DNA of 64,000 nt from Jejubacter calystegiae (GCF_005671395.1 NZ_CP040428.1:3968001-4032000), one strand, 5' to 3'. Counted from the stretch's first letter, positions 37,340 through 46,442 are shown. Made by a program: numbers and translations. The notes: generated by a model from the sequence alone, not told the origin.

Positions 37340-38041
37340 ATGAAAATGAAATTACTGCCCACCACTCTCGCCCTGCTTTCCACGCTTGTGGCCTTTTCCG
37401 CACACAGTGCCATTATTATTGCCGGTACCCGCGTCGTTTATCCGGAAAAGGATAAAGAAGTTTCGATCAAGATGACCAATAACGGCAAGGCGCCGGTATT
37501 AATTCAGTCGTGGATCGACTCCGGCGATCGTAACTCCCGACCGGACAACGCCCAGGCACCCTTTACTCTGACGCCGCCCATTAACCGCGTCGATCCCGGC
37601 AAGGGCCAGTCGCTGCGTATCCGCTATACCGGCGAGCCGCTGCCCAAAGATAAAGAGTCGATCTTCTATCTTAACGTGCTGGAAATTCCCGCGAAGGTGA
37701 AGAACGCCGAAGGCAAGAGCATGCTGCAAATGGCATTCCGTTCACGTCTGAAGTTGTTCTTCCGCCCGGATGGATTACCTATAAGCGCCAGCGACGCGCA
37801 ACAGCAGGTGAAGTGGTCCCGCCAGGGCACTACGGTCACCGCCACCAACCCCAGCCCCTATTTTATTAACGTCGCTTATTTCTCTGACGACCGCGAGGGG
37901 AAAAAGAGCATTGGCAGCGGCGGCATGATAGCCCCTGGCGCTACCAAAACCTTTACCTTAAGCCGCAGCGAAGGGAATTACTATCCATTTATTATCAACG
38001 ACTTTGGCGCAATGCGCGTTATTGATAGCGAAAAAAAGTAG
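37340..38041 (+). CDS. Periplasmic fimbrial chaperone
   Basis: 233 residues. Signal peptide ends at about residue 24 (HSA). PapD-like two-domain immunoglobulin fold: GTRVVYPEKDKEVSIKMTN, the subunit-anchoring Arg of TRVVYP, SIFYLNVLEIPAK, RLKLFFRPDGL. It folds pilins and caps them by donor-strand complementation. RBS AAAGGACTTAAGCG. Confidence 0.93.
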   Translation: MKMKLLPTTLALLSTLVAFSAHSAIIIAGTRVVYPEKDKEVSIKMTNNGKAPVLIQSWIDSGDRNSRPDNAQAPFTLTPPINRVDPGKGQSLRIRYTGEPLPKDKESIFYLNVLEIPAKVKNAEGKSMLQMAFRSRLKLFFRPDGLPISASDAQQQVKWSRQGTTVTATNPSPYFINVAYFSDDREGKKSIGSGGMIAPGATKTFTLSRSEGNYYPFIINDFGAMRVIDSEKK

Positions 38042-38082
38042 TGCCGGAAAACAGATGATAAAGCGCAGTACAGGAAGATATT

Positions 38083-40632
38083 ATGGAACGGAACCTTAAC
38101 CTTAAGATCAACGGCACGCTGAAGCTTTGCCCGTTAGCGATTGCCATTGCTACGGCATATTTTCCTGTCGCCCAGGCCGCTGATGCCTCTTTTGTCGAAT
38201 TTAATACCAACTTTATGAGCCCCGACAGCAAAAACCGGATCGATATTGCCCGCTATGAGAAAGGCGTACCGGTTCCTGGAAAATATAACGTCGAGGTGCT
38301 GATTAATGGCGTCGCTATGGGGCGCTACGACCTGCAGGTGTCGGACGGCTCTGGCGCCCTGCCGGACGGCGCAATCTGCCTGACTAAAAAGACCTTTATT
38401 AATCTGGAAATTAATATCGAGAAACTCTCGAAAGCGTCGCTGGAATTACTGAATGGCGCCGACGATGACCAGTGTCTGCCCGTGGACCAGATTCTGCCGG
38501 AGGCGTCATTCGATCTGGATACCGGCGAACAGATGCTCTCCCTGGCGGTGGCCGATATCTATCTGATTAAGCGCCCGCGCGGCTACGTTAACCCGGCGCT
38601 GTGGGATCAGGGCATTACCGCCGGTATTCTGAACTACAACGCCAACTTTTATCGTAGCGTGACCCGTAATAACGAAAGCGACGCGCTCTATGCCGGTATT
38701 AACAGCGGCTTTAATATTATGGGCTGGTATTTTCGCCATAACGGCAGTCTGAGCTGGCAGGAAGATGCCGGCCGCCGCTATCAGTCGCTGGATACCTACG
38801 TGCAGCGCGATATTGTGCCATTAAGCAGTCGTTTAACCCTGGGAGACGCCCATACCACCGGCGAACAGTTCGATACCCTCGCCTTTCGCGGTATTCAGTT
38901 AGCCAACGCCGAGCAGATGCTGCCTGACTCCCAGCGCGGCTATGCGCCTTTAATTACCGGTATCGCCAGAACCAACGCCCGGGTAAAGGTGATGCAGCAG
39001 AACCGTCTGCTGTATGAAACTACGGTGGCGCCGGGCGCTTTTGAAATTAACGATCTCTACCCCACCGGTTACGGCGGCGAACTGGAAGTGATTATCGAAG
39101 AGGCCGACGGTTCAGTGCAGCGTCAGAGCATCCCCTTTGCCTCGACCAGTAACCTGCTGCGACCGGGCATTACTCACTACAGCGCCACCGTCGGCCATCT
39201 GCGTAAGGGCTGGGTTGAAGATGAGCCCCTGCTCGCCGAATTCACCTGGCGTCGCGGGCTTTCCAACCGCTTTACGGCCTATACCGGCATTCAGGGCAAC
39301 GAAGACTATAAGGTGGCCCAACTGGGGCTGGCAGTAGGCACCCCCGTGGGCGCCTTTTCGTTCGACGTCACCCACGCCAGAAGTACGCTGCCGAAACAGT
39401 ATGAAAGCTTTGGCCGCTCGATGTCCGGCGAAAGCTATCAGCTTAAATACAGCCATATGATTCAGCAGACCGGCAGCAATATCAGCGTGGCGGCTTATCG
39501 CTTCTCTACCGAAGGCTATATGGATTTTATGACCGCCATGCAGCTACGCGAAGCGATGGATAATAACGATCGCCAGATAGAACTGTACCGGCCCAAAAGC
39601 CGCCTGGGACTAACCGCCAACCAGCGGCTGCCGGAAGGCTGGGGAAACTTTTACGCCAGTCTGTATCAGCAGGACTACTGGAATCAGCGCGGTAGCGATC
39701 GCCAGTACCAGTTCGGCTATAACAACCATATTGGCCGTATCAACTACAGTCTGAGCGCCAGTCGCAACCGCAACGGCGAAGGCGAATACGAAACCCGCTA
39801 TATGCTGAGTATGAGTATCCCCTTCTCCAGCGACAGCCTGTTTAGCCAGATGTCGGTCAACCTGAACCGGGATAACGACGGGCGACTGCGCGAACAGGTG
39901 GGTCTGAGCGGCACCGCGCTGGAAAACAGTGCGCTGAGCTATAGCGTCAGCGCCGCTAACGCCAATAAGGGCGGCTCCAGTAGCGGCGCCTTTAACAGTT
40001 CGCTGCGCACCCCCTGGACCACGGTACAGGCCTCCGCCGGGGCGGGCAAACACTACCATAACTACTCGCTGGGCATGAACGGAACCGCCGTGCTGCACAG
40101 CGGCGGCGTTACGCTGTCACCCTACAGCGGCGATACCATGGCGCTGGTGGAAGCGAAAGGCGCCAAAGGCGCCGCCGTCAGCAACTATCCCGGCGTCAGG
40201 ATCGATCGCTTCGGCTATGCGGTAGTGCCCTATCTTAACGCCTGGCAGATGAATGAAATCAGCATCGATCCCAAAGGGTTACCCGACGATGTGGAGCTGA
40301 ATCTGACCAGTCAGAAAGTGGCGCCCTACAGCGGCGCCGTGGTTAAGCTCAGCTATGGCACCACTATGGGTACGCCGGTCCTGATCGTGCTGGATAACGA
40401 CAGTCACGTACCGTTCGGCGCGGATGTATTTGACGGCGAACAGAACGCCGTGGGCGTAGTAGGCCAGGGAAGGCGCATCTTCGCCCGCCTGGCCCAGCAG
40501 AGCGGTCAGTTGAAGGTACGCTGGGGCGAAGCGCCGAACCAGCAGTGTCTGCTGAATTACCAGTTACCGAACCGCGCTAAAGCGAACAATAGCGGCATGT
40601 TAACCCTCAATGGCCGCTGCGTGGCGCGTTGA
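38083..40632 (+). CDS. Outer-membrane fimbrial usher
   Basis: 849 residues, FimD/PapC family. Signal peptide ends near residue 36 (VAQA), then the N-terminal domain ASFVEFNTNFM, and the usher motif YPTGYGGELEVIIEEADGS in the barrel-plug part. The C-terminal domains end NQQCLLNYQLPN...LNGRCVAR with paired Cys. It is the translocation pore that orders subunits and builds the pilus on the cell surface. Confidence 0.94.
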   Translation: MERNLNLKINGTLKLCPLAIAIATAYFPVAQAADASFVEFNTNFMSPDSKNRIDIARYEKGVPVPGKYNVEVLINGVAMGRYDLQVSDGSGALPDGAICLTKKTFINLEINIEKLSKASLELLNGADDDQCLPVDQILPEASFDLDTGEQMLSLAVADIYLIKRPRGYVNPALWDQGITAGILNYNANFYRSVTRNNESDALYAGINSGFNIMGWYFRHNGSLSWQEDAGRRYQSLDTYVQRDIVPLSSRLTLGDAHTTGEQFDTLAFRGIQLANAEQMLPDSQRGYAPLITGIARTNARVKVMQQNRLLYETTVAPGAFEINDLYPTGYGGELEVIIEEADGSVQRQSIPFASTSNLLRPGITHYSATVGHLRKGWVEDEPLLAEFTWRRGLSNRFTAYTGIQGNEDYKVAQLGLAVGTPVGAFSFDVTHARSTLPKQYESFGRSMSGESYQLKYSHMIQQTGSNISVAAYRFSTEGYMDFMTAMQLREAMDNNDRQIELYRPKSRLGLTANQRLPEGWGNFYASLYQQDYWNQRGSDRQYQFGYNNHIGRINYSLSASRNRNGEGEYETRYMLSMSIPFSSDSLFSQMSVNLNRDNDGRLREQVGLSGTALENSALSYSVSAANANKGGSSSGAFNSSLRTPWTTVQASAGAGKHYHNYSLGMNGTAVLHSGGVTLSPYSGDTMALVEAKGAKGAAVSNYPGVRIDRFGYAVVPYLNAWQMNEISIDPKGLPDDVELNLTSQKVAPYSGAVVKLSYGTTMGTPVLIVLDNDSHVPFGADVFDGEQNAVGVVGQGRRIFARLAQQSGQLKVRWGEAPNQQCLLNYQLPNRAKANNSGMLTLNGRCVAR

Positions 40633-40670
40633 TAGCGCCACCGGATTGACCCGATTTAAGGAAAAAGACC

Positions 40671-41951
40671 ATGCGGATACCACACGGATTTTTACGCCAG
40701 GCCAGCGCCACTGGCGCGCTTATCGCAGGCGCTTTACTCTACAGTACTTCGGCCAGCGCGCTGGTGACCTGTACCGTGCCGAGAGTCAATGGCGTCGATG
40801 TTGGCACGCCACCGGATTATGTGGAACTCAATGTTCCCATTCTTTCCAGCAGCGTGACCGTCAGCGCGCTGCGCGATCTGCCTTTTGGCAGCGAGCTATT
40901 TTCACAGCGGATAACCAATATCGGCGCCATGTCCACCACCTACAGTAACTGCACATCAAATTCGGGCACCAAAGAGAGCTTCAGCGTGGTGACTAAAATT
41001 GAATTTGAAAATGGCGCACCGGCTGCCGTTGGGCAACTTAACGGCTATGACATTTATGAAACCGGCACGCCTGGTATCGGATACAGTCTGGTCTGGCGGG
41101 ACAACACCATTGCCCGCTCTCTCCCCCAGGAAAAAAGCGTTACATCGGACAGCGAGCTGCCCTATGCAAATAGCCTGAACATAGGGTTAGGCTACTTCTA
41201 TCTGGCGCTGGTGAAAACCGGGGATATTCCAGCCGGAACCTGGAATCTACCCATTGATATTCCTGCCATTATCACTTATGCCCAACCGGGTGAAAATATG
41301 GCGGCAGACTTTAATGTTAAAGGCCAGCGCATCCGTATCAGCGGCTCTCTTAATGTGGTTGCCGGTAGCTGCCAGACGCCGGATGTCTATGTGCAATTAG
41401 GCGAATACGAGATAACCGAAGAGATACAACAGGCGACCTGGAGCTCCCCCTGGAAGGAGTTCAATATTCAGCTTATCAATTGCCCGGTAATGGCTGGTCG
41501 CTACGAAGATTTTTTGAGCTTTACCGGCGCCACTAATAGCTGGGCTGGTGAAGGCAGCAGTAATACTTTTGTGGGCGACCCCTGGTATCCCACCGTTATT
41601 GCCTATCGTCTGGATCCGGTTAATGAAAAAGGTTACACCTACGGCGGTGATACATGCGTAAAAACCGATGCGGTCGCCAATGGCGCTGAAGGCGTTTGCA
41701 TTGAGATACATGATATCTCTCTTCAAAATGCAGGCATGGGCTTAAGCAACGCGCTGGCTGAAAGTAATTACGACTGGCGCGGTAAAGCCTTTTTGAATCA
41801 GTTTTACCTGGGCAGCAACGCTACCAGCTATACCATTCCATTACGGGCCCGTTATTCGCGCATTCGTCAGACCTCGGCCAGCGGTACTGTCGTCCCGCTA
41901 AAAGCGGGCCCCGCCAACGCCGCCGTCGAGTTCACCATATTCTATGAATAA
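40671..41951 (+). CDS. Fimbrial tip adhesin
   Basis: 426 residues with a signal peptide (to about residue 32, SASA). Much longer than the pilin. An N-terminal receptor-binding part is followed by a C-terminal pilin domain (from about 230: GSCQTPDVYVQLGEYEI) that ends AAVEFTIFYE, the donor-strand motif. No minor-subunit genes are present, so the tip is probably joined directly to the shaft. Receptor unknown. Last gene of the operon. Confidence 0.87.
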   Translation: MRIPHGFLRQASATGALIAGALLYSTSASALVTCTVPRVNGVDVGTPPDYVELNVPILSSSVTVSALRDLPFGSELFSQRITNIGAMSTTYSNCTSNSGTKESFSVVTKIEFENGAPAAVGQLNGYDIYETGTPGIGYSLVWRDNTIARSLPQEKSVTSDSELPYANSLNIGLGYFYLALVKTGDIPAGTWNLPIDIPAIITYAQPGENMAADFNVKGQRIRISGSLNVVAGSCQTPDVYVQLGEYEITEEIQQATWSSPWKEFNIQLINCPVMAGRYEDFLSFTGATNSWAGEGSSNTFVGDPWYPTVIAYRLDPVNEKGYTYGGDTCVKTDAVANGAEGVCIEIHDISLQNAGMGLSNALAESNYDWRGKAFLNQFYLGSNATSYTIPLRARYSRIRQTSASGTVVPLKAGPANAAVEFTIFYE

Positions 41952-41996
41952 CCGGCCTGGCCAATCCGCGCAGCCCCGGTGCTGCGCGGACTTCAT

Positions 41997-42599
41997 TCAG
42001 TCTTTCCGCTCCGATTTCGCCGCCAGCCCCTTATCAAACACCAGCGCTTTGCGATCCGGCTCCACCTCACGCAACGGCTCTACCTGATGCAGCGTCTGCT
42101 GGCAGCGCAGCACCAGCGCCTGGTATTCCGCCGTGCCGCGCCGCTTCCAGTCGATCTCTTCCGGGCGCAGCGCACGCACCACTCTGGCCGGGCTGCCCAG
42201 AATCAGACTGGCTTCGGGAAACTCCGCCTTCGCCTTCACAAAGGCGGCGGCGCCGATAATACTGTTGGCGCCTATCTGCGCGCCATCCATCACCACCGCG
42301 TTCATTCCCACCAGCACGTTTTTACCAATATGGCAGCCGTGCAGAATGGCGCCGTGGCCGACGTGGCCCTCCTCGTCTACCAGGGTTTCCTGTTGGGGAA
42401 AGCCGTGCATCACGCAGTTATCCTGAATATTGGCGCCGTCTTTCACCACAATGCGTCCGAAATCGCCGCGCAGCGAAGCATTGGGGCCGACCCACACGCC
42501 GTGGCCCAGAATGACATCGCCAATCAATACCGCCGTAGGGTGAACATAGCTGTCGCCGGGCACTACAGGCGTCAGCCCGTCTATCTGATATATCGGCAT
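41997..42599 (-). CDS. paaY: PaaY, hexapeptide-repeat thioesterase of phenylacetate catabolism
   Basis: 200 residues. Left-handed beta-helix of the gamma-carbonic-anhydrase type ([40 protein letters not shown]) with metal-binding histidines ([16 protein letters not shown]). E. coli PaaY hydrolyses CoA thioesters of ring-cleavage by-products and is needed for full induction of the operon. Nine bp after paaX in the same transcript. Convergent with the fimbrial adhesin gene. Confidence 0.93.
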   Translation of the reverse strand: MPIYQIDGLTPVVPGDSYVHPTAVLIGDVILGHGVWVGPNASLRGDFGRIVVKDGANIQDNCVMHGFPQQETLVDEEGHVGHGAILHGCHIGKNVLVGMNAVVMDGAQIGANSIIGAAAFVKAKAEFPEASLILGSPARVVRALRPEEIDWKRRGTAEYQALVLRCQQTLHQVEPLREVEPDRKALVFDKGLAAKSERKD

Positions 42600-42608
42600 T
42601 CGACCTCC

Positions 42609-43535
42609 TTATTCCGGCGGTTGCAGGCCGCCAAAACGCTGGAACCAGCCGCTGCCCGGCGGCGGCAGTTCGCCCACCGTGGTTTCGCTGTTGGCGCTGA
42701 CCCAGGTCAGCGCGCCGGGCGCGGTCCGTTGATAGATATTAATACACAGCTGGCGCGCGCTCTGGCCGAGCCAGTGCGGCGGCAGCAGTTCGTCCGGCAA
42801 TAGCGGATCTTTCAGTACCACCCGCCGGTAAAAATGAATCAGCAGTAGTTGCAGATTAAAACTGCGCGCCGGGGTCAGTTCATCGCCCGCCTCGCGCAGC
42901 AGCGGTAACAGCGGCCGGAAGGTATCGATAAATTCGCCGTAGAGCGCATTCTTATCGCTCAGCTGCCAGCAGCTCTCCACCCTGGATTTCAGGGCGCTGT
43001 GCGACAGCGGCAGCGGCGCCGTGGCTTCGAAGCAGATAACGTTTTCCGCCACCCCGGACTCATGCAGAAAGCTTTGCACTTCCGCCATCCGCTGGGAAGG
43101 CGACGCCATCAGGTTCGGGGTCAGCGTTCCAAAACCCTGCCACATCAGCTCTTTTTTTACCTGCAGCATCCGGTTTTTCTCCAGCCCTTCCGACAGCAGC
43201 AGCAGCCATTTACCATCCCACTCCGGCTGAGCGGCGCGGTAGATTTTGCTTTCCGCACGCCTGGCCTGGCGGCGCCCCGACTCCGTCAGCCGGTAGTAAC
43301 TGCGACGCCCGACCCGCTCCACCTCCAGCCAGCCCTCTTTATTCAGACGAAACAGCGAAGTGCGCACAAAGCGTTCGCCAAAGCCCAGCCCCTCCAGCTG
43401 CGTCGCCAGACTACCGAGCCAGACCTCGCCGCCGCGATGCAGCAGCGCATCGCCATACAGAGAGATAATCAACGAGGTTCCGCTAATGGAGCCGGCATTC
43501 AGCGCCTGCTGTAAAAAGTTGTCCAGTTTGCTCAT
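42609..43535 (-). CDS. paaX: PaaX, phenylacetyl-CoA-responsive repressor
   Basis: 308 residues. N-terminal winged helix (LDNFLQQALNAGSISGTSLI, then RLNKEGWLEVERVGRRSYY) and the PaaX C-terminal domain. It represses the divergent paaZ and paaA promoters until phenylacetyl-CoA binds. In E. coli paaX follows paaK directly; here hicAB lies between them, so paaXY probably depends on its own promoter. A TGATTCA core lies 35 bp upstream (43570-43576), compatible with autoregulation. Confidence 0.93.
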   Translation of the reverse strand: MSKLDNFLQQALNAGSISGTSLIISLYGDALLHRGGEVWLGSLATQLEGLGFGERFVRTSLFRLNKEGWLEVERVGRRSYYRLTESGRRQARRAESKIYRAAQPEWDGKWLLLLSEGLEKNRMLQVKKELMWQGFGTLTPNLMASPSQRMAEVQSFLHESGVAENVICFEATAPLPLSHSALKSRVESCWQLSDKNALYGEFIDTFRPLLPLLREAGDELTPARSFNLQLLLIHFYRRVVLKDPLLPDELLPPHWLGQSARQLCINIYQRTAPGALTWVSANSETTVGELPPPGSGWFQRFGGLQPPE

Positions 43536-43569
43536 TGCGATACATCCTGAAGCGCATCAAATTCAATAA

Positions 43570-43576
43570 TGAATCA
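43570..43576 (-). promoter_or_regulatory. Candidate PaaX site upstream of paaX
   Basis: The core TGATTCA (minus strand) also occurs twice in the paaA-paaZ intergenic region. It matches the TGATTC centre of known E. coli PaaX operators but the flanks match only in part. Confidence 0.4.
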
Positions 43577-43756
43577 TGGTATCTAAAAACGGTGTTAAAT
43601 CATTATATTATGCCGTCATCCAGGTGTGATATGGTTCACAGATTCAACTATTGTCTGATAAAAACCCGCGCCAGAAATGGCGAGGCGGTGAACGCTCAAC
43701 TAACGTTTGGTTTGCGGTTGTCATCTGACGCCGTTTCGAGTGTTGTGAAACGACTC

Positions 43757-43784
43757 CCCCGCCTTTAACGGCGGGGATTTTTTT
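43757..43784 (+). terminator. Intrinsic terminator with no gene assigned before it
   Basis: CCCCGCC/GGCGGGG stem, 6-nt loop, A and seven T on the plus strand. No plus-strand coding gene ends here. A second hairpin (CGTTTC/GAAACG, about 43733-43752) precedes it, so a small RNA from about 43620 is possible. Confidence 0.85.
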
Positions 43785-43933
43785 GTGACATCTTACGATG
43801 ACAATACCCGCCCCTGAAGGGAATAATCAGATGGACGAGAATCTGTCTGTGTTCCCCATCACTCTTCATCATATTAACGCTATACTTTGGCTTTAAGCTG
43901 CGTCATGGTGTCATTTTTTGATACTATCCCTTT

Positions 43934-44188
43934 ATGAACAAACGACATCAAAAGACGCTGTCCGATCTGTTCAAACACCCGGTGAGTGGATCGATAAAAT
44001 GGTCAGAGATTGAATCTCTGTTTATTGCTCTCGGGGCAGAGATCCATGAACGTGAAGGTTCAAGAATTGCTGTTTTATTACGGGGTGAAAAACGGATATT
44101 TCACCGCCCGCACCCAAGGCCAACCACCGACAAGGGAGCAGTAAACGCTATCAGGATATGGTTAGATGTATTAGGAATAAGACCATGA
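43934..44188 (+). CDS. hicA: HicA-family mRNA interferase toxin
   Basis: 84 residues. Double-stranded-RNA-binding-like fold: IKWSEIESLFIALGAEIHE, GSRIAVLLRGEKRIFHRPHP with the conserved catalytic His region, and KGAVNAIRIWLDVLGI. HicA cleaves mRNA independently of ribosomes. Overlaps hicB by 4 bp (ATGA). Confidence 0.92.
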   Translation: MNKRHQKTLSDLFKHPVSGSIKWSEIESLFIALGAEIHEREGSRIAVLLRGEKRIFHRPHPRPTTDKGAVNAIRIWLDVLGIRP

Positions 44189-44526
44189 TCAATATACTTA
44201 AAATCGACGGCCATCAGGCAATCATCACCTTTGACCCTGAAATTGAGATGTTCCGCGGTGAATTTACCGGGCTCAATGGCGGCGCCGATTTCTACGCCAG
44301 GAGCGTAGATGAGCTAAAAAAAGAAGGCGAAGAATCACTGCGTATATTCCTTGATGAATGCCGTAAAGATGGAATAGCCCCCTATAAATCTTTTAGCGGT
44401 AAGGTGACAACCCGCCTGACCCCGGAGCGCCATCAGGCACTGACTATCGCCGCACAGGCTACGGGGATGTCCATTAATGAAATGTTGAATGAAGGCGTTG
44501 ACCTGGTACTTAAAAAACACGCATAG
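44185..44526 (+). CDS. hicB: HicB-family antitoxin
   Basis: 113 residues from ATG 44185. The N-terminal HicB-like partial RNase-H fold (INILKIDGHQAIITFDPEIE, RGEFTGLNGGADFYA) binds HicA. The C-terminal ribbon-helix-helix (GKVTTRLTPERHQALTIAAQ, then SINEMLNEGVDLVL) binds DNA. Autoregulated in the family. The module lies opposite to and between paaK and paaX, and is absent from that place in E. coli. Confidence 0.93.
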   Translation: MINILKIDGHQAIITFDPEIEMFRGEFTGLNGGADFYARSVDELKKEGEESLRIFLDECRKDGIAPYKSFSGKVTTRLTPERHQALTIAAQATGMSINEMLNEGVDLVLKKHA

Positions 44527-44536
44527 CGTGCATTAC

Positions 44537-44572
44537 CCGCCCGGCATACAGAAGTCACAGGATGCCGGGCGG
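44537..44572. terminator. Hairpin between convergent hicB and paaK
   Basis: 11-bp perfect stem CCGCCCGGCAT/ATGCCGGGCGG with a 14-nt loop. No T tract on either side; may end the long paa transcript by another mechanism. Confidence 0.55.
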
Positions 44573-44576
44573 ATAT

Positions 44577-45878
44577 TTACTGATTCGCCGCCGGGCGCAA
44601 ATCCGCGACCCGCAACGCTTTCCCTTCCGAACGCGGCAGCGAGCCGCAGTTAACGATAGCAATATCGGTACTGATGCCAACCATCGATTTAATCCGCCGC
44701 CGCAGGTGATTACAGATCTGGCAGCGCTGCTCCTGGTTCAGCGTCAGGCTGCTTTCGCGCAGCTCCACCTTAATCGCCAGCGAATCCAGATGACCATGGC
44801 GGTGCATCTCCAGTTGATAATGAGGCGCCAGGTGTTCGATTTTGAAAATCTCCTCTTCCAGCTGTGAAGGGAAGACATTAACGCCGCGAATAATCAGCAT
44901 ATCGTCAGAGCGCCCGGTGATGCGATCCATACGGCGCATGGTGCGCGTACTTCCCGGCAGCAGGCGGGTCAGATCCCGGGTGCGGTAGCGAATCACCGGC
45001 AGCGCCTCTTTGGTCAGGGTGGTGAACAGCAGTTCCCCCTGCTCGCCGTCGGCCCGCGGCACCCCGCTGGCGGGATCGACAATCTCCGGATAAAAGTGGT
45101 CTTCCCAGATAGTCGGCCCGTCCCGCGAGTCGATGCACTCCATCGCCACCCCCGGCCCCATCACCTCTGAAAGTCCGTAGATATCGAGCGCGGTAATGCC
45201 CAACCGCCGTTCGATCTCCGCCCGCATGCCCTGAGTCCAGGGCTCGGCGCCGAATACCCCCACCCGCAGCGAACAACCGCTGGCGTCGCCGCCCATCTGG
45301 CGCTCCAGCTCCTCAATCAGGTTCAGACACCAGGAAGGGGTCACCATCAGGATATCCGGCCGGAAGTCGCGAATCAGCTGGGCCTGTTTTTCGGTCTGCC
45401 CGCCGGACATCGGGATCACCGTCGCCCCCAGTCGTTCAGCGCCGTAGTGGGCTCCCAGACCGCCGGTAAACAGCCCGTAGCCGTAGGAGACATGCACCTT
45501 GTCGTGCGGCGTACCGCCAGCGGCGCGCAGCGATCGCGCCACGATATCGGCCCAGTTATCGATATCCTTTTGGGTATAGCCCACCACCGTGGGTTTACCC
45601 GTCGTGCCGGAGGAGGCGTGGATCCGCACTATCTGCTCCATCGGCACCGCAAAAGTGTCGAACGGATAGTTGTCGCGCAGGTCCTGCTTGGTGGTGCAGG
45701 GAAACAGCCGGATATCGCTCAGCTGTTTAAAGTCGTCGGGGTGCACTCCAACGGCGTCAAACTTACGACGATACATAGGGACATTGCGATAAGCGTGCTC
45801 CAGCGTCCACTTCATGCGCCGGGTCTGCAACGCCTGTAGCTCGTCCAGCGACGCGGTTTCAATGGGATCTGTTGTCAT
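44577..45878 (-). CDS. paaK: Phenylacetate-CoA ligase
   Basis: 433 residues. ANL-superfamily enzyme making phenylacetyl-CoA from phenylacetate, CoA and ATP, the entry step of the pathway. AMP-binding loop HASSGTTGKPTVVGYT; YGYGLFTGGLGAHYGAE; IYGLSEVMGPGVAMEC; hinge region TGRSDDMLIIRGVNVFPSQLEE. Last gene of the operon, preceded by an intergenic repeat where paaJ is expected. Confidence 0.96.
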   Translation of the reverse strand: MTTDPIETASLDELQALQTRRMKWTLEHAYRNVPMYRRKFDAVGVHPDDFKQLSDIRLFPCTTKQDLRDNYPFDTFAVPMEQIVRIHASSGTTGKPTVVGYTQKDIDNWADIVARSLRAAGGTPHDKVHVSYGYGLFTGGLGAHYGAERLGATVIPMSGGQTEKQAQLIRDFRPDILMVTPSWCLNLIEELERQMGGDASGCSLRVGVFGAEPWTQGMRAEIERRLGITALDIYGLSEVMGPGVAMECIDSRDGPTIWEDHFYPEIVDPASGVPRADGEQGELLFTTLTKEALPVIRYRTRDLTRLLPGSTRTMRRMDRITGRSDDMLIIRGVNVFPSQLEEEIFKIEHLAPHYQLEMHRHGHLDSLAIKVELRESSLTLNQEQRCQICNHLRRRIKSMVGISTDIAIVNCGSLPRSEGKALRVADLRPAANQ

Positions 45879-45884
45879 TGTAGG

Positions 45885-46020
45885 GTACTCACAGGTGAAT
45901 ACACTTCATTCTTCGGGCTGGCTCTTTGTTGGCTGCCTTCGTCGCCCCGGTCACATAGTACGACTATGCTCCCGGGGACTGCCGCAGTTGCCGCCGCGAT
46001 CCCGCCGCGAATAATTTTGT
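45885..46020. repeat. Palindromic intergenic repeat at the paaJ position
   Basis: About 135 bp non-coding between paaK and paaI. It contains a strong stem-loop: CCCCGG (45945-45950), CATAGT (45954-45959), ACG loop, ACTATG (45963-45968), CCGGGG (45972-45977). The stretch with CTTCGGGCTGGCTC and CTCCCGGGGACT looks like a mobile intergenic repeat of enterobacteria, which I recognise only by general appearance. paaJ (about 1.2 kb in E. coli) is missing. Confidence 0.75.
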
Positions 46021-46031
46021 GTATTTATTAT

Positions 46032-46442
46032 TTATGTTTCGGCGTTCAGTCGGTGGGCGCGACCGCGAAACAGCGCCACCGCTTTTGCCTGTTGGTTTAT
46101 TATCTCAATATCATAAACGCCGGTCCGTCGTCCCTGATGGCGTGCCCGGGCCGTGGCGGTGAGCACATCTCCGGCCTGCGCCGGGCGCAGAAAATCGATG
46201 CTGCACCCGGCCGCCACCGCCGCCACCCCCTGACTGTTGCAGGCGTAGGCGAAGGCGGTATCCGCCAGCGCAAACAGCTGTCCGCCGTGGCAGGTGCCGT
46301 GACCGTTAAGCATCGTCTCAGTTACGGTCATCGTTAACGTCGCATAGCCATCGTCCATTTCCACGATTTCGATGCCCAGCGCCCGGGCGCAGTTGTCGCG
46401 GGCGTACATCTCACGAGCCTGTTGCCAGGGATCACTGTGCAT
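46032..46442 (-). CDS. paaI: Acyl-CoA thioesterase PaaI
   Basis: 136-residue hotdog-fold thioesterase that releases CoA from phenylacetyl-CoA and ring-hydroxylated or epoxide by-products. Motif LNGHGTCHGGQLFALADTAF contains the helix and catalytic Asp typical of PaaI. The start overlaps the paaH end by 11 bp. Confidence 0.95.
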   Translation of the reverse strand: MHSDPWQQAREMYARDNCARALGIEIVEMDDGYATLTMTVTETMLNGHGTCHGGQLFALADTAFAYACNSQGVAAVAAGCSIDFLRPAQAGDVLTATARARHQGRRTGVYDIEIINQQAKAVALFRGRAHRLNAET

